A stretch of DNA of 48,052 bases from an uncultured Lachnospiraceae bacterium (GCA_910589385.1 CAJUTU010000030.1:1-48052), one strand, 5' to 3'. Positions 26,831-36,373 are shown, counted from the stretch's first letter. Numbers and translations: made by a program. Notes: generated by a model not told the origin, from the letters alone.

Positions 26831-27936
26831 TATTTTCTCCTGTATATATGATTTCCCGCCACTACCAGAAGACTTACCGCCAGCAGGAAATAAAAACTGA
26901 TCCCTCTCGTCACATATAAAGACGGCATCAAATATCCTTTGGAAAACACCTGGTAAAATGTATGGCAATACATCAATTCCGTAATTCCCTGTGCCCCAGG
27001 CAGCGGAAGCATGTCCACAGCCACAGATACGGACGCCTGCAAAAGCAGGATCGTGGCAAGGCCGGTCCCATGTTGGGAAAATCCAAAATACACCAGCCCC
27101 GTCAAAAGGAACATACTGCATCTCTGTAAAAATGTGACTGCCAGAGCCACGCATACCCTGCCTTTCTGCCTCGCCAGAAAATGCACCGCATCCCGGTAGC
27201 CGTCAATAAACCCATTAATCTTTTCCTTCCGTCCATCGCATGCTTTCAAGATCTTAACCCTTGTCAACACATGTTCCACCCACAAGATCAATACCCGCAT
27301 CTTTTCCGGCGCAGCCATGAGCGCCAGTAACGCCGCAACCAGTATGACGTGCAGCAAAAGCCCCAGAAGATACAGGTTAAAATACCCTTGCAAATACTGC
27401 CTCAACGGCCCCTGCCAGAAAACGAATAATACAGCCCCCACGATCACCAGCACGAACTTGAAAAGAAGCCCGACCGTCATGAGCACCACAGAACTGTCTG
27501 CCAAAGAATTGCCGTCCTTTTTCATATAATAAAGCTGCACCGGCTGCCCTCCTGTGGAAGAAGGGGTGATCCCGGAATAGAAAAATCCGATAAACGAGTA
27601 AGAAATACAGCAAAGCAATCCGCTGCTTTCCGGATTCACCGCCCGCAGCAGATACCAGATCATCCCGCCTTCCGCGCACACAAAAAATAAGGCCGCCAAA
27701 ATCATGAGTAAGAGACATGGAAATGATAACTGCATCAACGCTGCATGGATCTGGATCCAATCCTGCCCATGCATCACCGTATAAAATGTCAGAAACATGA
27801 TCAGCAGGAACAACGCTATATTGGCCACATTCCGGAAACTCTTACGCTTTTTCCCAGTACTTGCAGTTTTATCAGCAGCTCTATTTTTCTCAGTATTTAC
27901 AATTTTCTCAGTATCCATAATTCTTTCAGTACTCAT
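26827..27936 (-). CDS. Flippase-like integral membrane protein (LPG synthase TM domain/YbhN family)
   Basis: The 369-residue product has about eight membrane helices, beginning at RNVANIALFLLIMFLTFYTV. SGITPSSTGGQPVQLYYM and LPLPGAQGITELMYC are the two signature motifs of the lysylphosphatidylglycerol synthase membrane (flippase) domain. The family moves lipids or lipid-linked compounds across the membrane. The catalytic aminoacyl-transferase domain of MprF is missing, so this is a flippase-only protein. The start (MSTERIMDTEK) has GGAGG 6 nt upstream; the N-terminal 35 residues are hydrophilic and charged. The gene overlaps the preceding NlpC/P60-like gene by 11 nt, so the two are likely translationally coupled. 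Confidence 0.85.
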   Translation of the reverse strand: MSTERIMDTEKIVNTEKNRAADKTASTGKKRKSFRNVANIALFLLIMFLTFYTVMHGQDWIQIHAALMQLSFPCLLLMILAALFFVCAEGGMIWYLLRAVNPESSGLLCCISYSFIGFFYSGITPSSTGGQPVQLYYMKKDGNSLADSSVVLMTVGLLFKFVLVIVGAVLFVFWQGPLRQYLQGYFNLYLLGLLLHVILVAALLALMAAPEKMRVLILWVEHVLTRVKILKACDGRKEKINGFIDGYRDAVHFLARQKGRVCVALAVTFLQRCSMFLLTGLVYFGFSQHGTGLATILLLQASVSVAVDMLPLPGAQGITELMYCHTFYQVFSKGYLMPSLYVTRGISFYFLLAVSLLVVAGNHIYRRKY

Positions 27937-28498
27937 AAGCCGCCTCCGGTTTTGGCATCTGCCATTGGGCATCCATATTCACGATTTCTTCCAGCGCCCC
28001 CTCAAACAGCACACGTTTTTCCTCATACTCGTAAAAATCTTTTGGTGTCACCAGTGAAAAATGCTTCTGGGAAATCTGGATTCCCTGTTCCTCCAAAACC
28101 CTTGCAATATAAGAAGAACATGTATAGTGGTTGGGCTGGTAAAACGCCTTGCCGCACAGGATAAAAGGCAGTCCCAGCACCGCATAGTGGTAACTGTGCC
28201 GCTGTTCCATATCCTGCTTAAGCCTTTTTTTGATCTGCTCTTTTTGCTGCTGTGTGCATTCTATCTCATAGATCATATAATCCGCATCCGGAAATGCACG
28301 AAGTATTTTTCTTTTGTCCTCTTTTTCAAATCCAGCCAGCAGCGGAATCATGGGATTCCGTCTTCCCACACTGTACGCTTCCTCTAATTCCGCGTCCAAC
28401 GCAAGCACTACATGGATGTATTTTTGTTTTAAAAAGCGTCTAATCAAATATGCAAAAATCCCTGGTGTGTCTACTAACGCTATGTATATTCGTGCCAA
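27926..28498 (-). CDS. NlpC/P60-like (YiiX type) papain-fold protein
   Basis: This 190-residue protein has His29 in QKYIHVVLALD and Cys127 in HYTCSSYIARVLEEQ, in the order His then Cys expected for the circularly permuted NlpC/P60 (papain-like) fold. Members act as amidases, peptidases or acyl-lipid hydrolases. The substrate here is unknown. There is no signal peptide, so it is predicted to be cytoplasmic or membrane-associated. It overlaps the flippase-like gene by 11 nt and lies about 100 nt after the GT2 gene on the same strand, suggesting a lipid or envelope process. Confidence 0.6.
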   Translation of the reverse strand: MARIYIALVDTPGIFAYLIRRFLKQKYIHVVLALDAELEEAYSVGRRNPMIPLLAGFEKEDKRKILRAFPDADYMIYEIECTQQQKEQIKKRLKQDMEQRHSYHYAVLGLPFILCGKAFYQPNHYTCSSYIARVLEEQGIQISQKHFSLVTPKDFYEYEEKRVLFEGALEEIVNMDAQWQMPKPEAAYEY

Positions 28499-28601
28499 CC
28501 TGCATTCCCCTCACTATGATTTTTCTTTTGTCTGTGCTCCACATTTTTTCAAACAAGTCCCACTCTTATCTTTCTGGATGCTGATATTCTTCCAGATTAT
28601 T

Positions 28602-29666
28602 TTATTGAAACTGGTATACTTTCTTCGCAATCCGGTAGCCTCCGATCGTGACCATTCCTCCGACCTTTCCCGGCAGGCAGGTCAAACCGCTGACCGTTCC
28701 ATATTTTAATTGATAATACAGCCTGCGGTTGCTGGATTTGATCCCCTGCCACAAAAGTTTCCTCTTTCTCTCCGCTTCTTCGGATTGGATCAGCAGCAGA
28801 TGAATGGATGAGATCGCCATCATAATCGAAATATTTCTTCTCATGTAAGCCGCAAGCTTCGGTGATGTTTCCTCTGCCACCTCCTGCAGATCCATACAAT
28901 GCGCCACCAGTTCCGTCACTTTGATCTGCTGGTCGATCCGGCGTATAAGTACTTTTTCATTGACCGACTGGTCATCCCTTCCCAGAAAATAATGATACAA
29001 GTCAATATCCATATAATATAAACTCTTCACATACGGAAGCGGCTGATACGCAAAAAGATTGTCTACATAAAAGGTATGCTCCGGCAGCCGGATCCCGGAT
29101 TCACGCAATACCTCTGTCCGGTACACCAGCGCGTGCATGATCAAATACTGTGATGGGTGAAAGTGATTGATCTCATTCCATGTACAGATTGTATCTGCCG
29201 GGAATACATTCCGGTAATGCATCGTGCGTGAAGTCCCTTCTTCCAGATGATCATAAATATAATTGCAGATAATCAGATCCGGCGCTGTTTCTGAACATAC
29301 CTCTTCTGACTGTACTCCGCCCGGCTGCTCTGCATCACACACTTCTTTTATTTTTGTAAGGAGACGACCGTACGCATCTTCATCCAGCCAGTCGTCAGAA
29401 TCTACCACCTTAAAATATTTTCCCTGTGCCAGTTCCAGCCCTTTATTTACTCCGGCACCATGGCCGCCATTCTCCTGATGCACAGCTTTCGCAATACCAG
29501 GGTATAATTTTTCATAGCGGTCAGCAATTGCCCCTGTATTGTCAGATGAGCCGTCATCAATGATGAGAACCTCCACGTCCTCGCCGCCTTTTACCAAAGA
29601 ATCAATACAACGCTCCATATAATCCTGCGAATTATAGCAGGGAACTGTAAATGTAATGTATTTCAT
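28602..29666 (-). CDS. Family 2 glycosyltransferase
   Basis: The 354-residue product starts MKYITFTVPCYNSQDYMERC; GGAGG sits 8 nt before this ATG, so an earlier in-frame Met is not used. IDDGSSDNT (DDGS at 37-40) and VVDSDDWLD (DSDD at 89-92) are the nucleotide-sugar and metal-binding motifs of the GT-A fold. It uses a UDP- or similar sugar to glycosylate an unidentified acceptor, probably a cell-envelope glycan or lipid. No membrane segment is obvious. It is upstream of the NlpC/P60-like and flippase-like genes and may form an operon with them. Confidence 0.9.
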   Translation of the reverse strand: MKYITFTVPCYNSQDYMERCIDSLVKGGEDVEVLIIDDGSSDNTGAIADRYEKLYPGIAKAVHQENGGHGAGVNKGLELAQGKYFKVVDSDDWLDEDAYGRLLTKIKEVCDAEQPGGVQSEEVCSETAPDLIICNYIYDHLEEGTSRTMHYRNVFPADTICTWNEINHFHPSQYLIMHALVYRTEVLRESGIRLPEHTFYVDNLFAYQPLPYVKSLYYMDIDLYHYFLGRDDQSVNEKVLIRRIDQQIKVTELVAHCMDLQEVAEETSPKLAAYMRRNISIMMAISSIHLLLIQSEEAERKRKLLWQGIKSSNRRLYYQLKYGTVSGLTCLPGKVGGMVTIGGYRIAKKVYQFQ

Positions 29667-29820
29667 CGTCATTTCCTCCTCATAGTTTATAACCAATCTT
29701 CAAATCAGATTGTCTTCCTTTACTGTACATACTGTATCAGGCAATTCTTAATTATTTCTATAGATTTTTCTAAATAATAAGAGAAGAAAATCAGCGAAAT
29801 TTAAGAAGATGCTGTACATA

Positions 29821-32493
29821 TTATGTATTCTCCCCATTTCCGGTCAACACAAAAATCTCATGCGCAAGCACCGGAAATGCCGCCAGGATCATCAGTACCG
29901 CCCATTCCTGCCATGCAAGGGAGGCTGTGCCAAACATTCCCACCAAGTAAGGAACCTCTGTCACTGCCATCTGCAGCATTACGCCCAGGACAAAGGCTGC
30001 CGCCATGACCGGATTAAACGCCCTTTTCCCGGAAAATACAGAAGTCCGTACATCCCGCATTCCCAGGGCATGAAAGAGCTGGGACATTCCCAACACGGTA
30101 AATGCATACGTCTGCGCCCTGGACAACACCGCCCCATCCTGCAGGACTACAGCGATATTAGACAGCGTAAACGCCTGCTGCCCTTCTGTAAGGATTTCCC
30201 ATGGCAGTTTTAAAAATGCCGTTAGGCTGATCGCCGCAATGAGAAGCCCGTAAAATATCGTGCAGGCCAGTCCTCCATTCGCGAACATCCCTTCCTTAGC
30301 GCCGCGGGGCGGCTCTTTCATCAACACCTCCTTATCATTTTCGTCCACCCCCAGCGCAAGCGCCGGCAGGGAATCCGTGATCAGATTGATCCAAAGAATA
30401 TGGCTGGCCTTTAAAGGAGCCGCAAGCCCCAGGAGCACCGCCGTAAACATGGTGATGATCTCCCCAAAATTCGAGGAAAGTAAAAACAGCACCGTTTTTT
30501 TGATGTTTTGAAAAATACTCCTCCCTTCTTCGATTGCTTTTTCAATGGTTGCAAAGTTATCATCTGTCAACACCATGTCCGAGGCATTTTTTGCCACATC
30601 TGTTCCCGACTGCCCCATGGCAATCCCGATATCCGCCGTACGCAGGGAAGGCGCGTCGTTCACCCCGTCCCCGGTCATAGCGACAATATTGCCGGACTCT
30701 TTCAATAGCCTTACAATCCGCACCTTGTGCTCCGGGGAAACCCTTGCAAATACAGCCGCTTCTTCCAGCCGCTTTGTAAGCACGGCGTCCGACAGGGTAT
30801 CCAGCTCTGCCCCGGTCAGGCACTGGCCTGACTTTTTCGCGATCCCCAGTTCTTTTGCAATTGCAAAAGCAGTGTCCGCATGGTCGCCTGTGATCATAAT
30901 GGTACGCACAGAAGCGCTCCTAAATTTTGCGACCGCTTCTTTCGCCTCCGGCCGCACAGGGTCTTTCATCCCTGCCAGGCCAACAAACGTCAGATTTTTC
31001 TCATCTAATAAATCATCACTCCCTTCCTCCTTCATTGCCAGCGCAAGGACTCTTAGGGCCTCAGAAGACATTTCCTCCAAGGCGTTCTTTATTTTGCGGC
31101 GCTTCACATCATTTAACGGCTGGATCGTACCATTCAGATAGATTTTTGTACACCTTTTAAGCACCACATCCGGCGCTCCTTTTGTATAGGAAAATTTACC
31201 GCTGCGCCCCTGATGTACGGTTGTCATCATTTTCCGGGTGGAATCAAAGGAGCGTTCCTCAACCCGTGGATACTGCCGCTGCATCTGAGCCTTACGGACG
31301 CCGCAGTTGGCGGACATGGTGAGCAAAGCGATTTCCGTCGGGTCGCCTAATGTCCCGCTTTCATCTATCACAGCATCATTACACAGGGCAAATCCCTGGA
31401 AAAATGTTTCCGGGATCTCTGCCTGTTCCCGTATATTACTTGTGGAAATTGGAACGGCCTTCTCGTTTACATAGCACTGCGTGACTGTCATCTTATTCTG
31501 CGTCAGTGTTCCCGTTTTATCCGAACAGACCACGTTGACCGAGCCAAGCGTCTCAACGGAAGGAAGCTTTCGTACAATGGTATTCACCTTTACCATCCGC
31601 GACACACTCATTGCCAGCACAATCGTCACCACCGCGGGCAGCCCTTCCGGCACCGCCGCTACCGCAAGGGAAATCGCGGTGATCAGCATTTCCAGGATAT
31701 TTCGTTTCTGCAGCACCGCTATTGCAAACAACAGCACACAAAGCAGAACGGATGCGACGCTGAGCACTTTTCCCAGCTCCGCCAGTTTTTTCTGGAGCGG
31801 CGTAAACTCTTTTGGGACCGTCTTTATAATAGAAGCAATCTTTCCGATCTCCGTCTGCATTCCCCTTGCGATCACGATTCCTTCGCCCCGTCCCCCGGTC
31901 ACCATGGTGGACATAAAGGCTTCATTTTTCCGCTCTCCGGCCTGCAGCTCCCCTGCCGCCAAAAACGCCGCGTCCTTTTCAACCGGAAGGGATTCCCCGG
32001 TCAGCGCAGACTCCTCGATCTTCAGGTTCCAGGTTTTTGTGAGACGTAAATCCGCCGGAACCTGCATCCCTGCCTCCAGGATCACCAGATCCCCTGCTGA
32101 GAGTTCTGCGGCCGCCACTTTCCGGATTTTTCCGTCCCGTCGTACATACGCCTCCGGGCTTGTCAGCTTTTTCAGCGAATCAAGGGCTTTCTGAGCCTTT
32201 CCCTCCTGAATGACCCCTACCGCCGCGTTCAAAAGGACCACAGCCACAATGATCACCGTATCGCTGATTTCCTTTAAGAGAAATGACACAAATGCCGCTA
32301 CGATCAATACACAGATGAGCGGGTCATTTAACTGCTCCAAAAAGACTTCTGGAACGCTTTTCTTTCTCTCCTCTTCCAACTCATTCATACCATCGGCGGA
32401 CAGACGTGTGATTGCTTCTGCCCAGGACAGACCTCGGTCCACATCTGTATGGAAATGTCCGGACACCTCTTCTATAGTCTTTTCTTCGTACAA
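29821..32493 (-). CDS. Calcium-transporting P-type ATPase (P2A)
   Basis: This 890-residue pump has TGES (165-168), the phosphorylated Asp325 in DKTGTLTQNK, GDGVNDAPSL in the hinge, and calcium-site motifs VAAVPEGLP in helix 4 and NLITDSLPALALGVD in helix 6, which identify the SERCA/PMR1-like P2A group. It exports Ca2+ from the cytoplasm at the expense of ATP. Ten membrane helices are expected. Translation appears to start at a TTG (32491-32493) with a run of six G 6 nt upstream; the N-terminal residues before the first ATG are conserved in the family. It is divergent from the GH112 gene across a 243-nt gap. Confidence 0.94.
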   Translation of the reverse strand: MYEEKTIEEVSGHFHTDVDRGLSWAEAITRLSADGMNELEEERKKSVPEVFLEQLNDPLICVLIVAAFVSFLLKEISDTVIIVAVVLLNAAVGVIQEGKAQKALDSLKKLTSPEAYVRRDGKIRKVAAAELSAGDLVILEAGMQVPADLRLTKTWNLKIEESALTGESLPVEKDAAFLAAGELQAGERKNEAFMSTMVTGGRGEGIVIARGMQTEIGKIASIIKTVPKEFTPLQKKLAELGKVLSVASVLLCVLLFAIAVLQKRNILEMLITAISLAVAAVPEGLPAVVTIVLAMSVSRMVKVNTIVRKLPSVETLGSVNVVCSDKTGTLTQNKMTVTQCYVNEKAVPISTSNIREQAEIPETFFQGFALCNDAVIDESGTLGDPTEIALLTMSANCGVRKAQMQRQYPRVEERSFDSTRKMMTTVHQGRSGKFSYTKGAPDVVLKRCTKIYLNGTIQPLNDVKRRKIKNALEEMSSEALRVLALAMKEEGSDDLLDEKNLTFVGLAGMKDPVRPEAKEAVAKFRSASVRTIMITGDHADTAFAIAKELGIAKKSGQCLTGAELDTLSDAVLTKRLEEAAVFARVSPEHKVRIVRLLKESGNIVAMTGDGVNDAPSLRTADIGIAMGQSGTDVAKNASDMVLTDDNFATIEKAIEEGRSIFQNIKKTVLFLLSSNFGEIITMFTAVLLGLAAPLKASHILWINLITDSLPALALGVDENDKEVLMKEPPRGAKEGMFANGGLACTIFYGLLIAAISLTAFLKLPWEILTEGQQAFTLSNIAVVLQDGAVLSRAQTYAFTVLGMSQLFHALGMRDVRTSVFSGKRAFNPVMAAAFVLGVMLQMAVTEVPYLVGMFGTASLAWQEWAVLMILAAFPVLAHEIFVLTGNGENT

Positions 32494-32736
32494 AAAAATC
32501 CCCCCTTTCGTGTGATTAAGCGCTCTCTGGTTTGCACTTAGGAACTACCGTGAAATAACTTAGACAGGCAAGATGAATGTCCTTCTCATACAGTTCCTAC
32601 ATTGGCCTGGCGCATGTCCTAATTTATCGTATGCAAAAGGGGTGGTGGATATTACAATTGAATAGACTTTAAGATTTGCTCATGGTATACTTACAATAGT
32701 TGAAAATCGATTATAAATTTTAGGAGGGCCTGCCAA

Positions 32737-34890
32737 ATGAGCACAAAAGGGCGTGTAACTATACCCACTGATATGGATATCGTAAATGATACCATCCGCC
32801 TCTCAGAAAAATGGGGCGCTGACGCGGTCCGGGACTGTGACGGGACCGATTTCCCCACGGAATTAAAAGACGTAGGTTTGAAAGTATATTCCACCTACTA
32901 CACCACCAGAAAAGATAATGCATGGGCAAAAGCAAACCCGGATGAGATCCAGCAGATGTACCTTATGACTCCCATCTATACGGCAGAAAATGACCATCTA
33001 TGCATCCCTCTGATGAAAGGGCTCTATGCGGACATGCTGACTCCTAATACAAGGGATGATATCACCCGCTGGTGGGAAGTGATCGACCGCAGCACCGGAG
33101 AGGTGGTTCCTGTCACAGACTGGCGCTGGGAAGAATCCACGAACGAAGTCATCATCCAAAGCATCCCGTTCCATGATTATACGGTCAGCTTCCTGGCTTA
33201 TATCATGTGGGATCCGGTGCATATGTACAATGCGGTCGTCAATGACTGGAAAGATGTGGAACACCAGATCACCTTTGACGTAAGGCAGCCCAAGACTCAT
33301 GCTTTTACGATGAAGCGTCTGCGGAAATTCATAGAGGAACACCCTTACGTCAACGTACTTCGGTTCACCACATTTTTCCACCAGTTTACCTTAGTATTTG
33401 ATGAAATGGCCCGTGAAAAATATGTAGACTGGTACGGCTACTCTGCATCCGTAAGCCCCTATATCCTGGAGCAATTTGAGCGGGAATCCGGGTATCCGTT
33501 TCGCCCGGAATATATCATCGACCAGGGCTATTACAATAACCAGTACCGCATCCCATCCAAAGAATACCAGGATTTCCAGGCATTCCAGAGACGGGAAGTG
33601 GCAAAGATCGTAAAAGAGATGGTGGATATCACCCACGAATGCGGCAAGGAGGCCATGATGTTCCTGGGAGACCACTGGATCGGAACCGAGCCCTTTATGG
33701 ACGAGTTCCGCCATGTGGGACTGGACGCAGTCGTAGGGAGCGTGGGGAACGGCTCTACTCTCCGGCTCATCAGCGATATCGAAGGGGTCAGGTATACGGA
33801 AGGCCGGCTTCTGCCCTACTTTTTCCCGGATACCTTCCATGAGGGCGGGGACCCGGTCAAGGAGGCGAAAGTCAACTGGGTAACTGCCCGCCGTGCGATC
33901 CTGCGTAAACCCATAGACCGAATCGGATACGGCGGATATCTGAAGCTGACACTGGATTTTCCAGAATTTGTAGATTATGTAGAATCTGTCTGCAATGAAT
34001 TCCGGGAATTGTATGACAATGTCAAAGGCTGCATACCCTACTGTGTGAAGCGCGTAGCCGTACTGAACTGCTGGGGAAAAATGCGTGCCTGGGGCTGTCA
34101 TATGGTCCACCATGCCATCTATTTTAAGCAGAATTATTCCTATGCCGGAATCATTGAAGCGCTCTCCGGCGCGCCCTTTGATGTGTCCTTCATCAGCTTT
34201 GCAGATATCAAGGAAAATCCGGATATTCTGAAGGAGATCGACGTCCTTATTAATGTGGGAGATGCCGATACCGCCCACACCGGCGGAGAGTGGTGGTGCG
34301 ACCCTGCCGTTTCTTCTGCTGTAAAGCAGTTTGTATATCATGGCGGCGGGATCATCGGCATCGGTGAGCCAAGTGCCCATCAGGCCAACGGACATTTCTT
34401 CCAGTTGTCCAATGTATTCGGCGTGGAAGAAGAACGGGGCTTTACACTGGGATATGATAAATACAACTGGGAAGAGCACAGCCATTTTATTACGGAAGAC
34501 GTAACAGGCGAGATTGATTTTGGAGAAGGGAAAAAGAATATATACGCCCTGGAGGGCGCCACAGTCCTTGTAGAAAAGGAAAAGCACGTCCAGCTTGCCG
34601 CCAACCAGTTTGGACAAGGACGCGCCGTGTATATCAGCGGACTTCCCTACAGCTTTGAGAACAGCAGGCTTTTGTACCGCGCAATCCTTTGGAGCGCAGG
34701 GGATGAGGGCCGTCTACACCAATGGTTTTCCAGCAACTTCAATGTGGAAGTCCATGCCTATATTGAAAACAAAAAATATTGTGTGGTAAATAACACTTAT
34801 GAACCCCAGAGCACCGTAGTCTATAAGGGAGACGGGACAGAATTTGCCCTGAAGCTGGAGGCGAATCAGATCCTGTGGTATGAAATGTAG
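32737..34890 (+). CDS. lnpA: 1,3-beta-galactosyl-N-acetylhexosamine phosphorylase (GH112)
   Basis: This 717-residue protein aligns in my reading with bifidobacterial galacto-N-biose/lacto-N-biose phosphorylase over its whole length. The catalytic Asp is D312 in MMFLGDHWIGTEP. R32, V161 (WDPVHMYN) and R357 (YTEGRLLPYFF) match the residues recalled as important for galactose and N-acetylhexosamine binding. It splits lacto-N-biose (human milk oligosaccharides) and galacto-N-biose (mucin O-glycan core) with phosphate, giving galactose 1-phosphate and GlcNAc or GalNAc. The Val supports this specificity over the rhamnose-linked relative. No signal peptide, so it is cytoplasmic. No lnpB kinase, galE/galT or sugar ABC transporter is nearby. 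AGGAGG lies upstream of the ATG. Confidence 0.93.
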   Translation: MSTKGRVTIPTDMDIVNDTIRLSEKWGADAVRDCDGTDFPTELKDVGLKVYSTYYTTRKDNAWAKANPDEIQQMYLMTPIYTAENDHLCIPLMKGLYADMLTPNTRDDITRWWEVIDRSTGEVVPVTDWRWEESTNEVIIQSIPFHDYTVSFLAYIMWDPVHMYNAVVNDWKDVEHQITFDVRQPKTHAFTMKRLRKFIEEHPYVNVLRFTTFFHQFTLVFDEMAREKYVDWYGYSASVSPYILEQFERESGYPFRPEYIIDQGYYNNQYRIPSKEYQDFQAFQRREVAKIVKEMVDITHECGKEAMMFLGDHWIGTEPFMDEFRHVGLDAVVGSVGNGSTLRLISDIEGVRYTEGRLLPYFFPDTFHEGGDPVKEAKVNWVTARRAILRKPIDRIGYGGYLKLTLDFPEFVDYVESVCNEFRELYDNVKGCIPYCVKRVAVLNCWGKMRAWGCHMVHHAIYFKQNYSYAGIIEALSGAPFDVSFISFADIKENPDILKEIDVLINVGDADTAHTGGEWWCDPAVSSAVKQFVYHGGGIIGIGEPSAHQANGHFFQLSNVFGVEEERGFTLGYDKYNWEEHSHFITEDVTGEIDFGEGKKNIYALEGATVLVEKEKHVQLAANQFGQGRAVYISGLPYSFENSRLLYRAILWSAGDEGRLHQWFSSNFNVEVHAYIENKKYCVVNNTYEPQSTVVYKGDGTEFALKLEANQILWYEM

Positions 34891-34922
34891 CTATAAATTT
34901 TTCACCTGTGCGGCTGGAAATT

Positions 34923-34953
34923 CTTTTATGGTAAAATCTGTACTTTTATGGTA
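34923..34953 (+). repeat. Two direct copies of CTTTTATGGTA, 20 bp apart
   Basis: CTTTTATGGTA occurs at 34923-34933 and 34943-34953, giving a 20-bp period (about two DNA turns), in the gap between the GH112 and DUF1015 genes. Same-face spacing suggests a protein-binding site, but no promoter is evident between them. Confidence 0.4.
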
Positions 34954-34996
34954 CACTGTAATACGGTCATGGACGAAACGTCCAAAGCGTGCCTTT

Positions 34997-35041
34997 AAAA
35001 AGTCTCCTGACCCGCTTTTCTACCGGGCGCTATGACTTTTT
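34997..35041 (+). terminator. Stem-loop in the GH112-DUF1015 gap (terminator or leader structure)
   Basis: AAAAAGTC (34997-35004) pairs with GACTTTTT (35034-35041), and CCCG (35011-35014) with CGGG (35024-35027). The T-rich right arm could serve as the terminator tail of the GH112 transcript, or the element may be a structured leader of the DUF1015 gene, which starts 37 nt later. Confidence 0.5.
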
Positions 35042-35077
35042 GAGCGCGCTCTCATTCGAACAAGGAGGAATTTTTTC

Positions 35078-36313
35078 ATGCCAGTGATCCGGCCTTTCAG
35101 ATGCGTGCGCCCTGCAGAGGAGAAAGCTGCTGCCATCGCCGCATTGCCCTATGATGTTTATAACCGAAAAGAAGCGAAAAAAGTAACCGATGAAAACCCT
35201 CTTTCCTTTTTAAAGATTGACCGTGCGGAAACGCAATTTCCGGATGATACAGATATGTATTCCCCACAGGTTTATGAACGTGCAAGAGATACCCTGCTGG
35301 AAATGCTCGCAGACGGTTCTTTTATAGAGGACGAGGAACCTGGCTACTATCTCTATGCCCTGACGTTTGCCGGACGCACCCAGACCGGTATCGTGGGATG
35401 CGCGTCTGTTGACGATTATCTAAGCGGAGCCATCCGCAGGCACGAGAACACCAAGAAAGAGAAAGAACTGGACCGGATCAACCATATCGATACTATGAGC
35501 GCCCAGACCGGCCCTGTTTTTCTGGCATATCGCCCTCACCCGGAGTTAAAGCGGATCACAGATGCCGCAAAGGAAACCGCGCCGCTTTATGATTTTACAA
35601 CAGAGGACGGCATCCGCCATCAGGTATGGAAATTGAGTCAAAATCAGTCAGACATTGAGGAATTATTTCTGAGCATCGGGCATATCTATATCGCAGACGG
35701 CCATCACCGTGCCGCATCTGCCGTGAAAGTATGCGAAAACCGCAGACATGAGCACCCTGATTACGACGGGACCGAAGAATTTAATTATTTTCTCTGCGTG
35801 CTGTTCCCGGCGGATGAGTTAAAAATCTACGACTATAACCGGGTAGTTTCCGGATGGAACGGACATGCATTAGAAGAACTGCTGGACTTCATCGGGAAGC
35901 AGTTTGATATGAAAGAAATCCCGGAGCAGGGGGCTCCGCGGCATAAAGGCGGGATTTCCATGTATATCGAAGGCACATGGTATCAGCTCAAGGCGCATGA
36001 AGATCTGTATTCCCAGGATCCGGTGGATGATCTGGACGTATCTATCTTGCAAAATAAGATTCTGGAACCGCTGTTCGGCATCCAGGATCCCAGGACAGAC
36101 CCACGGATTGCATTTGTGGGCGGAATCCGCGGACTGGAAGAACTGGTCCGACTGGTGGATGAAGGCCCAGAAAAGGCCGCATTTGCCATGTATCCCACTT
36201 CCATGGAGGAATTGCTTTCTGTAGCAGATTGCGGGCGGCTGATGCCTCCGAAGTCCACCTGGTTCGAGCCAAAGCTTCGGAGCGGACTGTTTATCCATAT
36301 ATTTGAACAATGA
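35078..36313 (+). CDS. DUF1015 family protein
   Basis: This 411-residue protein starts MPVIRPFRCVRPAEEKAAAI and contains ALPYDVYNRKEAKK, RRHENTKKEKELDRI, ADGHHRAASAVKV and a long C-terminal domain, matching the conserved DUF1015 family. No biochemical function is established. In many Clostridia it sits beside serine-biosynthesis genes, which are not seen here. It has no signal peptide or membrane segment. AAGGAGG is 9 nt before the ATG. It is 60 nt upstream of the methionine aminopeptidase gene, and co-transcription is likely. Confidence 0.85.
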   Translation: MPVIRPFRCVRPAEEKAAAIAALPYDVYNRKEAKKVTDENPLSFLKIDRAETQFPDDTDMYSPQVYERARDTLLEMLADGSFIEDEEPGYYLYALTFAGRTQTGIVGCASVDDYLSGAIRRHENTKKEKELDRINHIDTMSAQTGPVFLAYRPHPELKRITDAAKETAPLYDFTTEDGIRHQVWKLSQNQSDIEELFLSIGHIYIADGHHRAASAVKVCENRRHEHPDYDGTEEFNYFLCVLFPADELKIYDYNRVVSGWNGHALEELLDFIGKQFDMKEIPEQGAPRHKGGISMYIEGTWYQLKAHEDLYSQDPVDDLDVSILQNKILEPLFGIQDPRTDPRIAFVGGIRGLEELVRLVDEGPEKAAFAMYPTSMEELLSVADCGRLMPPKSTWFEPKLRSGLFIHIFEQ

Positions 36314-36373
36314 GGAATATAGACAAAAATGTTAGACTTTTTAATTCGTAAGTGGAAAAGAGAGGTAATGAAA

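Noticed and set aside
31481..32194. 237-codon plus-strand frame
   Set aside because: Antisense to the calcium ATPase; composition Ser/Thr-rich from reversed hydrophobic codons, no recognisable product.
32540..32597. TAGGAACT...AGTTCCTA inverted pair in the Ca-ATPase/GH112 gap
   Set aside because: Eight-nt arms 42 nt apart can arise by chance and no other structure supports a riboswitch or operator.
33391..34617. 408-codon open frame on the strand opposite the GH112 gene
   Set aside because: It lies entirely antisense to a well-conserved gene, has no family features and no ribosome binding site, and its length follows from codon bias of the true gene.
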